Translations under genes and position numbers: made by a program
The notes under the pieces: model-generated
What the model was told of the DNA's origin: nothing
The model's database searches: none
What the model saw: only the letters and a program-made list of their open reading frames with translations
Part shown: positions 45,676 through 53,456 of the stretch, piece after piece
Position numbering within the stretch: the first letter of the stretch is position 1
Layout: the number at the start of each line of letters is the position of its first letter
Assembly: GCF_003122205.1 (NCBI RefSeq)
Contig: NZ_QEYE01000002.1
Location: 230,356-294,355 of the forward strand
Reading direction: 5' to 3'
Origin: Maritimibacter sp. 55A14
GTDB taxonomy: Bacteria > Pseudomonadota > Alphaproteobacteria > Rhodobacterales > Rhodobacteraceae
DNA length: 64,000 nt

Positions 45676-46142
45676 GCGCCCGCCTCCGCCAGGAGGGCAT
45701 CCATCCGGGCGGTGTCCACCCGGCCGACCACCCGATCATCCAGCATCGCGGCGGGCGCACAGGCGCAGAGCCCGAGGCAATAGACCGGCTCGACCGTCAC
45801 CGCCCCGTTGATTGTCGTGCCGTGCCAATCCAGCCCCAGCTTGGCCAATGTCGCCTCTGCCAGCGCCGTGCCGCCCACCGCCTGACAAGCCTCGGCACGG
45901 CAGATTTTCAGCACATGCCGCCCGGCGGGGTTCTCGCGGAAATCGTGGTAGAAACTGATCACGCCATGCAGTTCCGCCCGGCTGATGTTCAGGGCCTCGG
46001 CGATGGGGCGATGTGCCGCCTCGGGAATATGACCAAAACTGTCTTGCATCGCGTGAAGGATCGGCAATAGCGGTCCCTCGAGATGCGAATGTTCTGCGAG
46101 AAGGGTGTCGATTTCCTCAGACGTGGGGACGGGGTCATTCAT
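45672..46142 (-). CDS. fdsG: Formate dehydrogenase gamma subunit (NuoE-like)
   Basis: The 156-residue protein has the NuoE layout with a [2Fe-2S] site made of ICRAEACQAVGG and YCLGLCACAPAAMLD. It carries electrons between FdsB and FdsA. I chose the Met at 46142, since the start (MNDPVPTSEEIDTLLAEH) fits family length. It overlaps the fdsB start and is the first gene of the operon; a LysR gene lies 91 bases upstream. Confidence 0.93.
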   Translation of the reverse strand: MNDPVPTSEEIDTLLAEHSHLEGPLLPILHAMQDSFGHIPEAAHRPIAEALNISRAELHGVISFYHDFRENPAGRHVLKICRAEACQAVGGTALAEATLAKLGLDWHGTTINGAVTVEPVYCLGLCACAPAAMLDDRVVGRVDTARMDALLAEAGA

Positions 46143-46194
46143 GGCTGGCCTCATGCGGTTGCTGAGGTCAGTCAATCAGGTTTCATCATGGGCA

Positions 46195-46221
46195 ATCAAT
46201 ATCGCTATCCGGTCGATTGAT
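46195..46221. promoter_or_regulatory. Inverted repeat ahead of fdsG, candidate LysR-type site
   Basis: ATCAAT and ATTGAT, 15 bases apart, lie in the 91-base gap between the regulator gene and fdsG. Spacing of T/A half-sites of this kind is usual for LysR-type binding sites. It would allow control of the fds genes by the regulator encoded directly upstream. Confidence 0.4.
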
Positions 46222-46233
46222 AGTCGCTCTCTA

Positions 46234-47121
46234 TCAGGACTCGGCTGCCAATCGGCGCGCCTCGCGCAAGAGGCTCTCCAGAACCGGGGTATGCGGCTCG
46301 CGCCAGGGTGCAACCAGTCCGACCGAATGGGCCGGTTCGGGACCGGTCAACGGGATCAACCGCACCGGTTTGCCAATCGCATGAAACCGCGCCGAATCCT
46401 CGGGCAAAACCGTCACCCAGCCCCCGGTTTCGACCGTGGCCATAAGAACCACGGTGGAGTTCGATTCGATCCACGCCTCGGGCGTTACATCAACGGCGGC
46501 GAAATTGCGATTGATGATCCGGCGGTTCTGCATGTCCGGCGTCAGCAGGCAAAGCCGCTCTTGCACCAGTTCTGCCCATGCTACCGAGTCGCGTTCGGCA
46601 AATCGCGAGCCCTCGGCGCAGACCAGCATGTAACGCTCCGCGTAGAGCGGTTCCGTGCTGACCCTGCCCATCGGCTCGTTGTCGAGATATGAAATACCCG
46701 CATCCACATCGAGATTGTCCAGCATCGACAAAATCTCGACCGAGGTGCGCGACAGGATGGTAAAGCGCACATTGGGGTGCTTCGCGTTGAACCGGTGGCA
46801 CAGCCGCGCCGCCCATGTCAGCGCCGTCGGGATCGCCGCGATCCTGAGTTGGCCGGACAGACCATGCCGCTTGGCGCGCATTTCCTCGCGCAATTGGCGG
46901 GCATCGCCAACGATCCGCCGCGCCCAGACCAGCGTCGCCTGCCCTTCCGGGGTGAGACCGCCATACCGGGAGCCACGAAAGATGAGCTGCACGCCCAACT
47001 GTTGCTCAAGCTGCTTGATCCCTGCCGAAAGCGAAGGTTGGGTGATCCCGATGCTGATCGCCGCGCGGCCGAAGTGACCCTCCTTGGCCACGGCGATGAA
47101 CATCTCCAGCTTGTCCAGCAT
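46234..47121 (-). CDS. LysR-family regulator of formate dehydrogenase
   Basis: The 295-residue protein has an N-terminal winged helix (about 1-60: LEMFIAVAKEGHFGRAAISI, GITQPSLSAGIKQLEQQLG) and a C-terminal periplasmic-binding-protein-like effector domain (about 90-290). It stands directly upstream of fdsG in the same direction, as does FdsR in several fds operons, and probably senses formate or a related metabolite. The unidirectional layout with a 91-base gap means it may be co-transcribed with, or stand just before, its target operon. Confidence 0.88.
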   Translation of the reverse strand: MLDKLEMFIAVAKEGHFGRAAISIGITQPSLSAGIKQLEQQLGVQLIFRGSRYGGLTPEGQATLVWARRIVGDARQLREEMRAKRHGLSGQLRIAAIPTALTWAARLCHRFNAKHPNVRFTILSRTSVEILSMLDNLDVDAGISYLDNEPMGRVSTEPLYAERYMLVCAEGSRFAERDSVAWAELVQERLCLLTPDMQNRRIINRNFAAVDVTPEAWIESNSTVVLMATVETGGWVTVLPEDSARFHAIGKPVRLIPLTGPEPAHSVGLVAPWREPHTPVLESLLREARRLAAES

Positions 47122-47550
47122 GATTGGTCACTACAATTACAATTCGGCAATCCGATAGAAATCAGCAATGGCGTCGGTATGGCAACCCTGTTTTCTGATT
47201 TCGTTCGCGCCCCTCTCCACTCCTCGCAAGCGAACCTGTACGCTACTCTCGTGCGGTGAATGGCCGTTTTCATGAGGTACCACTCCCAATTTCGCAGGCG
47301 CAGCGAACTGCAGCTTCCCGCCGCGACCTGCTAGATTCTGCGCTGACGAAGTCGACAATGATGCGGATAAAGCGAACGGCATGGGAGTCCCACACTGCCG
47401 TCATTGCCCTGTCGCTAATGCTTCCGGCTGTACGAATGGTGATAAGGCTGCGTTGCCCTGCGGCATGTAGTATCCCCATGGGCGACGGGAGTGGTCCACT
47501 CGATCGATTGGGTGACCGAGCTGTGCACGCCCGGCCACCCAGCTCCTGTA
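47122..47550. other. 430-base stretch without a clear gene
   Basis: Open frames on both strands are short and mutually overlapping with no domain. The upstream part (47122-47270) should hold the promoter of the LysR/fds operon. The right part may be old mobile-element DNA next to the AlpA-type gene. No tRNA or hairpin was recognised. Confidence 0.4.
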
Positions 47551-47748
47551 TCAGGAGTGTCGGTTGGGAATTTCGCGATCATCCAGCCGCAATTGCAGCC
47601 AGTCCAGCACTTCATCCTCAACCCATCCCACCCGGTTCGGGCCAAGCTGCACCCGCTTGGGGAATTTGCCTGCCTTTTCCAAGCGTGCAACGTGTTGGTG
47701 TGAATACAAGACCAACTCCTTCAGCTGGCGTTTTGAAAGTATCCTCAT
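47551..47748 (-). CDS. AlpA-type small DNA-binding regulator
   Basis: The 65-residue protein MRILSKRQLKELVLYSHQHV continues ARLEKAGKFPKRVQLGPNRV and GWVEDEVLDWLQLRLDD, the winged-helix layout of AlpA/excisionase proteins. AlpA-type regulators control integrase or excision genes on prophages and islands. I chose the ATG at 47748; the open frame extends to 47775 or beyond. No integrase gene is next to it, so it is probably an orphan of a lost element. Confidence 0.85.
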   Translation of the reverse strand: MRILSKRQLKELVLYSHQHVARLEKAGKFPKRVQLGPNRVGWVEDEVLDWLQLRLDDREIPNRHS

Positions 47749-47877
47749 CACGATGTCTCCATGATTGAAGAGCATCGCGATGCCCTAGGGTTGACAAGAA
47801 CCTAGGCGAGCCAATCGTAGCTCCATGAAGCAAATGCTCCAAGACAGAACGTAAGCGATGCGCTGAGCCCACGTTGA

Positions 47878-48460
47878 TCAGTTGATTGCCCATTTCTTCG
47901 GCTTCCAGCGTTTGGCAAGTTTGTGGACTTCGAGGCGGAGTTCGTCGCTGTCTGAAGTGTCGGGATCGAAGTCACCGCCGTACCATCGCTTGAGTCGGCG
48001 TGTTCGGGGTGTTTGGGATCGGCCATGGCCTCGAGGAACTCTTCGTATCCCGGGAACCCACCCACATCATCTGGTGGGCAGCGGCCCGAGATATCCGTCA
48101 GGCGGGGGTAGAGTTTGCCGGGAACAGGGTCACTGATCTTGCCGACCCTGATCTTGTGGTCCCAGCTGTCGCCGAAGTCGTAGAGGTAGGAGATTGTGCG
48201 AGCGCCGGTATCCTCGATAAGCTCGGCTAGGGTGGTTTTTTTGGCGGGCAGGTCACTGCCGCCGACGTTCGGGTCAGGCAGCCCCCATGTCGCGCCGCGT
48301 GCCTCGAACATGTAGAGATGCGAGTTGGTCTAGCCCAGGCGCGGCCTGGATCGTGAGATACAGGCGGTCTAGGCCGATATCGGCGGGCACTTGCAGGGTA
48401 CGGGTTACTGCGGGGTCGATGTACTCAAGCGTGACCTTCAGTTCGATGATGTTCGTGACC
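47878..48460 (-). pseudogene. pRiA4b ORF-3-like protein, broken
   Basis: The parts are recognisable: N-terminus NIIELKVTLEYIDPAVTR and LQVPADIGLDRLYLTIQA; then TNSHLYMFEARGATWG; DFGDSWDHKIRV; GRCPPDDVGGFPGYEEFLEA; and a C-terminus KRWYGGDFDPDTSDSDELRL with KLAKRWKPKKWAIN in another frame. A one-base shift near 48330 (with a Trp codon replaced by TAG) and another shift near 48000 (after DPKHPEHAD) break the gene. In the family this is an unbroken protein of about 190 residues encoded on plasmids and in IS1096-like elements. The start could not be placed. Confidence 0.8.
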
Positions 48461-48542
48461 GTGTTCCCCTTCGCAGGTACCCTTGTAATTCCAGGGCGCA
48501 GAACGTCGATATCGAATTGTTTGTGACCCTGCGCGATGGCGG

Positions 48543-48629
48543 TTACCCGCGCTGGTACTTCGGAACAGCAAACACATGCTTCTGCTCAAACAGGAACTTG
48601 ACGCCGAGCTGGGTAGGTTTGACAGGCAT
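48543..48629 (-). pseudogene. N-terminal fragment of a DUF262 (GmrS-like) protein
   Basis: Twenty-eight codons starting MPVKPTQLGVKFLFEQKH and going on to VFAVPKYQRG before a stop. This is the typical beginning of DUF262 proteins (FxVPxYQRxYxW, the ParB/GmrS nuclease-type nucleotide-binding motif). It follows the 163-residue gene by five bases on the same strand, so it was probably the fifth gene of the operon downstream of dndA. After the YQRG motif the frame ends and old sequence from the pRiA4b-like gene follows, so the rest was lost by a rearrangement. Confidence 0.7.
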
Positions 48630-48634
48630 GGTGA

Positions 48635-49126
48635 TCAGGCCGCCAAGCCCGGGTCAGCGCTTTCGACCTTGCGCCGGAATGTCCGTAAGAAAGTTTCCAA
48701 GGAGTAGGGGGAACCGTTGAACCACTCCATATGGAGAACGTCATAGCCTCCATGTGCGTACTTGTTGAACTCCCGAACACCATCATCGCTAAGGAAATTC
48801 TGAGCGTCGGGATCGACCAGCTTTGTAATCGCAGCATTCACTGCTTTTTTCTCGCTCATGACCACACCGAGATATTCCAGCTCGCGGCTCAAAAATAAGC
48901 TAACCAAAAGCCGACCTCGATTCTTGTACGGACCAGGAAAGTTATCGACCAACGCTCTGGTGTCGCTTCCCCCAACCTCGTTCTTCCTCATAGTTTTTAT
49001 TCCGGCTACAAAGCAAAAATAGAAAGCGTCAAAGTCACGCGCGGGGACCATGCCTGGTGGCGCTGAAAAGTTCGATCGAATGTATTTGAACCAATCGCTC
49101 GCATCCTTTCTAATCGCAAAATCCAT
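48635..49126 (-). CDS. 163-residue protein of the dnd-linked operon, unknown function
   Basis: The protein begins MDFAIRKDASDWFKYIRSNF, continues with PARDFDAFYFCFVAGIKTMR and contains NFPGPYKNRGRLLVSLFLSR, VMSEKKAVNAAITKLVDP and FNKYAHGGYDVLHMEWF. It looks like a helical soluble domain with no known motif. It does not match DndE clearly, though like DndE it is small and placed after the ATPase. The start overlaps the ATPase stop (TAATG), so the two are made together. Its position as a partner of an SMC-like ATPase and a helicase-nuclease suggests a subunit of a restriction complex; function unproved. Confidence 0.65.
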   Translation of the reverse strand: MDFAIRKDASDWFKYIRSNFSAPPGMVPARDFDAFYFCFVAGIKTMRKNEVGGSDTRALVDNFPGPYKNRGRLLVSLFLSRELEYLGVVMSEKKAVNAAITKLVDPDAQNFLSDDGVREFNKYAHGGYDVLHMEWFNGSPYSLETFLRTFRRKVESADPGLAA

Positions 49127-51129
49127 TATACCTCCTCCGCATCAAGCTGGAACTCTTCAAAGAATTTCTCATCGATTACTCGAAAGCCGTCCTCGCTGGT
49201 AACGCAGCCATCGCTGGCAATAGCTTTGGTTTCAAGGTGGCTGGCACCTTTTCGGAAGACAGTGATAAACTGTATGTCCTTGCCTCCAGACTTCTTTAGG
49301 CTGGGGAGGAACCCCTCCCGCTCCGACGAAATAACAAATGCGATGAACTGCCCCGTTAGATTTGGAACTAGCGCTCCAATATTGGGTCTGATATCCAAGT
49401 CTATCGGGTTAGCGGGGCTGTCTACAACGAACGGAAGTTGATGCTGCTCCGCGCGATCGAATAGCGTTGAGAGGAAAGCATAGCCAACTGACAGAGTTTC
49501 TCCGACGCTTCCGCCGGACTGTCCACTGAGCACAAGGCACCGGTCAATCCTCTCAATACGGATACTGTTATTTGGCATTAAGGCCGAAATTTTCTCGTTG
49601 GCCTCGTCTCTGATTTCGCTTGCAATCGTCTCCTTTGCCTTGCGATGAGCCCTGTCGATTATGCGCTTCAGAAGGTCACGCTTTCGCCTCAGCGCCTGCG
49701 TATCTCTGGCCTCGTCGACCAAATCCTCAAGAATCTTGATTCCATCCTCGATGGTTTCAATTTGGTCTATACGCTTGGGGTCGACCTTGTTGATCTTGTC
49801 AAGACGAACCGAGTCATCCTTCCCTTCAAAGCCGCTCAGACTTTCTTCAATCCTTTCGCACTGTCGGGAGAGTCGATCAATTTCCTCCTTTGCCTTCATA
49901 ACGTCCGGGTCGGATTCTTCAGCTTCGCGCCTGATCTCATCCAGCTCATTTTGCGCAGATTGGAGATCGGTGACCAACGAGGTCATGTCGCTGACCTTCT
50001 GAGTCAGCTCGTCGGCGGCTTCGCTGCGGGACCCACCAACGGCATCTGATATTGCGGACTTCATGGCATTAAGGAAAATGACATCGTCAGAGCCGAGATA
50101 CTGTTTCGACTTGGTCTTAATGACCTGCCGGACTCCTTCGTCTATTCCCCTTCCACACACACACTCATCTTCATCCGCCAATTCTTCAAAAAACTCACGT
50201 GCGGCGCTCTCTGGCAACTTTACGCGGTCAAGGCCCGCCTTTAGTTCAAACATGGATGAAGCAAACCCAGTAAAGAGCGCGTGCGGGTTACGCATAGTGT
50301 CAAGCAGGTCTTTGGCGTTTTCGTCCACGCTTGCCTGAAAATCGTTTAGTGCAGCCTCGGCATCACTAAGAGTCTCGGCGCGCTCCTTTTCTTTTTTGAT
50401 CTCTTTGTTATATTTTTCACGCTGCCTTTTCAGATTCTCCAGTGAGGATTTCAGGTCCGCTCTAAGGGAATTCTGCTCTGTGACCAGGGCGTCGTGGCGC
50501 GCGCGCCAGTCGGCCAGTAGGTTCTTTCGTCTTGTATATCCCGCTTCATCCTTTGCCGTGACGTTTCGGGTTTGGTCATCCCAATAGCTCGAAACTCTGT
50601 CGGACATGCGCTTAAGCAAATGAACCTGGAAAAGGCTCTCTACAGCCGTCTCTGCATTTGTGTGCTGGCTGTTCAGGAGCTTGTCCGCGAGTTCGCCGTC
50701 AAAGACATAAAAATTCACAAAATCATCATTCATGAATCGACGGAGTTCAAACGGCGGATTGAATCCATCTTCCTGCCCGGAGCTCCACGTGGTCTTGTAG
50801 CGAACACGCGCGACGTCGAAATCAAACTCCATGATAATCGTCATGGGCTTATCGTTGACGGAGAGCCGCAACTCGAACCGTCCGTCGGCTTCTCTGCCAT
50901 CCTTCTTCTGCATCTCCTTGATGCGCGAGCGGTTCCAAGTGGTGCCACCGGCCGCACCGGACAGTGCCGCTCGCAACAACGACAGGGTTGTGGTCTTACC
51001 CGTGCCGTTGGGCATTTGAATCAAGGTAACCTTTGCTGTTTCGCCCGAATTGATCCGGCAATCGATCTCGTGATCGGGACACCTGAACCCCTCAGCCTTC
51101 CAGCCCATAATTCGGAGTGAGACAGTCAT
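49126..51129 (-). CDS. SMC/RecN-like ATPase with CxC motif, dnd-linked
   Basis: A 667-residue protein. The head is split: Walker A QMPNGTGKTTTLSLLRAAL near residue 38, D-loop/Walker B FVVDSPANPIDLDIRPN near 575, and the signature-like region LSGQSGGSVGETLSVGYAF near 540. Between lie charged coiled coils (about 190-300 and 350-480) joined near residue 306 by DECVCGRGIDEGVRQ, a hook-like CxC. Such proteins act as DNA-bound ATPases in Rad50/SbcC-, RecN- and DndD-type systems. It resembles DndD in layout (compare 57322-59313) but is a different protein. Starts and stops overlap both neighbours, so the genes 48635-51371 are translationally coupled. Confidence 0.8.
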   Translation of the reverse strand: MTVSLRIMGWKAEGFRCPDHEIDCRINSGETAKVTLIQMPNGTGKTTTLSLLRAALSGAAGGTTWNRSRIKEMQKKDGREADGRFELRLSVNDKPMTIIMEFDFDVARVRYKTTWSSGQEDGFNPPFELRRFMNDDFVNFYVFDGELADKLLNSQHTNAETAVESLFQVHLLKRMSDRVSSYWDDQTRNVTAKDEAGYTRRKNLLADWRARHDALVTEQNSLRADLKSSLENLKRQREKYNKEIKKEKERAETLSDAEAALNDFQASVDENAKDLLDTMRNPHALFTGFASSMFELKAGLDRVKLPESAAREFFEELADEDECVCGRGIDEGVRQVIKTKSKQYLGSDDVIFLNAMKSAISDAVGGSRSEAADELTQKVSDMTSLVTDLQSAQNELDEIRREAEESDPDVMKAKEEIDRLSRQCERIEESLSGFEGKDDSVRLDKINKVDPKRIDQIETIEDGIKILEDLVDEARDTQALRRKRDLLKRIIDRAHRKAKETIASEIRDEANEKISALMPNNSIRIERIDRCLVLSGQSGGSVGETLSVGYAFLSTLFDRAEQHQLPFVVDSPANPIDLDIRPNIGALVPNLTGQFIAFVISSEREGFLPSLKKSGGKDIQFITVFRKGASHLETKAIASDGCVTSEDGFRVIDEKFFEEFQLDAEEV

Positions 51130-51371
51130 TAGTCTTCCTCCACATCTTCTGGATGGTCTCCGGCTACTTCCGTCGCGGCCGACGCAGTACCAGCGGGTAT
51201 CGCTTCGGCGTAAAGTAGTTCGAGATGTCTATATGCATCCTGCTTGCTCGCAACGTCTTCGTTGCCTGACGCGATCGCGTCAAACCAGCGGGTCATTTTG
51301 CGGGCCAGTCCAACTGGCTGTCCAGCTTCACTTACTGCTTCTTCTATCGCTTCAACGATCTTGGGGTCCAT
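51129..51371 (-). CDS. 80-residue acidic protein, dnd-linked
   Basis: The small protein starts MDPKIVEAIEEAVSEAGQPV, includes LARKMTRWFDAIASGNEDVA and ends with an acidic, disordered tail (VAGDHPEDVEED). Two short helices are likely. No family recognised. The stop overlaps the ATPase start (TAATG), and the gene is nine bases from the helicase stop. It could be an adaptor or inhibitor subunit; this is inference from size and position. Confidence 0.65.
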   Translation of the reverse strand: MDPKIVEAIEEAVSEAGQPVGLARKMTRWFDAIASGNEDVASKQDAYRHLELLYAEAIPAGTASAATEVAGDHPEDVEED

Positions 51372-51380
51372 CTACATTCC

Positions 51381-53279
51381 TCACTCTGTCGGGCGGACTT
51401 CGGAGAGTTCCAGTAACCAGTCCCTCCGAAGTTCGTCAGCGTTTGCCTCGCCGCCGCCATCGCTTTCGCGAATGAAGTCGACGATACCCGCGATTTTTTC
51501 AGGGGCGTCGGGGTTTGTCCTCAAGCAACGGCCAATTCTTTGAATGGTTTCCAGTTGAGCGCGTTCCGACGAAAACAAAACTACAGTATTTAGCGACTTA
51601 ATATCAATTCCTTCAGACAGGCGGTGGCATGTAATTAGACACTCCAGCTCTCCCGACGCAAATCGCCGCAAAGTACTTTCGTGCTCCCCACTATAATATG
51701 TATGGAAATCGGGCCTGTGTTCGTGAACAATATCGCGCACTTTGTCTCCGTACGCCATCGTTTCCGCAAAGACAATACAACGGCGCAACAAATCTGTATT
51801 GTTTTTGATGAATTCGGCAAATATCGGGAGTTTAGCTTCCGAGGTCTTATAGACCCGCGATAGATCGATCCAGAGCTCAGTATCAGACATCGGATATCCG
51901 TCCGCTTCGCGTGCCTTCTTCTTTCTGTATACGGCGGTCAACCTTTCGCGGTCTTCGTCTGTAAGGTCGTAAGGGAGCGGATAGTAGTTGAATGGCGCGA
52001 GAATTCCGCGCTCGATTGCTTCTCTCAGTCCGAATGTCTTAATGACGGGGCCTATGTGATCCTCGATAAACGCGTTTCCTTCCTGATCGTACATCCGCTC
52101 AGGTGTCGCGCTCAACCCAAGCCTAAATCGAACGTTGTCGGACAAGCCCGATAGTCGCTTACGGTTGCCAGGGCTACCAAGACCATGAACCTCATCGTGT
52201 ATCAGAAGAGTCCGGTGGGCTTCATCCGCACTTAGCTCGCGCAACGCTCCTGCCACGGGCTCACGCGCCACGAGCAAGAAGGCGTTCGCTGGGTCGAGCG
52301 AAAAGCTTTGCCGCTCCTTCTTATCTCTGTACTCCCGGAATACGCGGATCGATCGATCGACGGACTTTCTTGCCTTAAGGAGTTCGCCGTACCATTGGTC
52401 CAGAAGGTCGTTGCCGTCAGTCGATACGATCACGGTGTCAATCTCGTTTCGCTCGAACAGCGCATCTACGATTTTAAGGGCGGTACGCGTCTTGCCGGTG
52501 CCTGTCGCCATATTGAGTACGCCGCGCTCGGCGGCTTGAAATGCTTCAAGCGCCTCATCCTGATGACGCCACTTGTCTGGTTCTTCTTTGTCTTTTCGCT
52601 TGTACTGCTGACGCCCGGCTTCCCATTCGCCACAAACCCTGATGAGTTCCTGCCGTGCTGCGTCTGGAAAACTGTATACTTCGACGCCCTGGTCAGTACG
52701 GTTCCACAATTCCTCGAAATGCGATTTCTTCCTGTTAGCGCGGGCGGCACTACTCCACGATGGATATACATCTACGCATTCGCGGTTGTTCTCGAATGCA
52801 TTGCGGCTTTCGTTGGAGGAGCCGGTAAACGCGATAAAGTCTTCGTCATCGAAGAACAGTCCAATCTTCTCGTGATAGATACCCGTTCCGGTCTTGGGGA
52901 CCGCGATTTGAATCTCCAGACGCCCGAGTTCCAGCAAGCGGAGCAAACGACCTGTCCCGTCACCGACGCCATCAGCAAAGTCGTTATCAATGATCTGCTC
53001 AAGGCGCTGTGCACAGATGCCCTCTCTGGGTGCACCGTTCTCGATAGCTTCGAGGTCTGCCTGCGACAGTTCGACCGATGTTACCAGTCTGATATGGCCA
53101 CCGTTCCTAATAAACTCACCGAGTGGAGCACCAAAGGACTCAAGCGCGCTGCTGGAAAAATAGCCGACGGCGCGCCAGTAATTGTTCGACCGCGCAAGCG
53201 AAGGGCGGAACAAATCCTCAACGATATTGTCGTACCCGGACCGATAGTCTTCCTTGTAGTCAATCTCGCGCAAGCTCAT
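51381..53279 (-). CDS. PLD-nuclease/SF2-helicase fusion, candidate phosphorothioate-linked restriction enzyme
   Basis: The 632-residue protein has an N-terminal phospholipase-D-like domain (about 30-190) with TGIYHEKIGLFFDDEDFIAF, giving the HxKxxxxxxxD pattern of a PLD nuclease half site, then an SF2 helicase: Walker A NMATGTGKTRTALKIVDAL (about 250), motif II LLIHDEVHGLG (DEVH), motif III LGLSATPERM and motif VI IQRIGRCLRTN. From memory it matches the family called DNA phosphorothioation system restriction enzyme (TIGR04095), found next to dnd genes. It follows dndA by 177 bases on the same strand. I chose the ATG at 53279; a TTG at 53300 is an alternative start. Confidence 0.8.
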   Translation of the reverse strand: MSLREIDYKEDYRSGYDNIVEDLFRPSLARSNNYWRAVGYFSSSALESFGAPLGEFIRNGGHIRLVTSVELSQADLEAIENGAPREGICAQRLEQIIDNDFADGVGDGTGRLLRLLELGRLEIQIAVPKTGTGIYHEKIGLFFDDEDFIAFTGSSNESRNAFENNRECVDVYPSWSSAARANRKKSHFEELWNRTDQGVEVYSFPDAARQELIRVCGEWEAGRQQYKRKDKEEPDKWRHQDEALEAFQAAERGVLNMATGTGKTRTALKIVDALFERNEIDTVIVSTDGNDLLDQWYGELLKARKSVDRSIRVFREYRDKKERQSFSLDPANAFLLVAREPVAGALRELSADEAHRTLLIHDEVHGLGSPGNRKRLSGLSDNVRFRLGLSATPERMYDQEGNAFIEDHIGPVIKTFGLREAIERGILAPFNYYPLPYDLTDEDRERLTAVYRKKKAREADGYPMSDTELWIDLSRVYKTSEAKLPIFAEFIKNNTDLLRRCIVFAETMAYGDKVRDIVHEHRPDFHTYYSGEHESTLRRFASGELECLITCHRLSEGIDIKSLNTVVLFSSERAQLETIQRIGRCLRTNPDAPEKIAGIVDFIRESDGGGEANADELRRDWLLELSEVRPTE

Positions 53280-53456
53280 CGGAAGTGGCTGTCCCCCCAA
53301 GGCACGCTCCCCGGTCGTTCTGCTCTTAGGTGGCGTGTCGGAATCTTGTTGTTGTTCGCGAAAGAGTTTGCTTTACAGAGGCTTGGCAATCAACCTCGAA
53401 TTTAGCTTTCGATCGAGGCCGCTCACAAGCTGTGGCAGGTACATCTTCGCTACACA

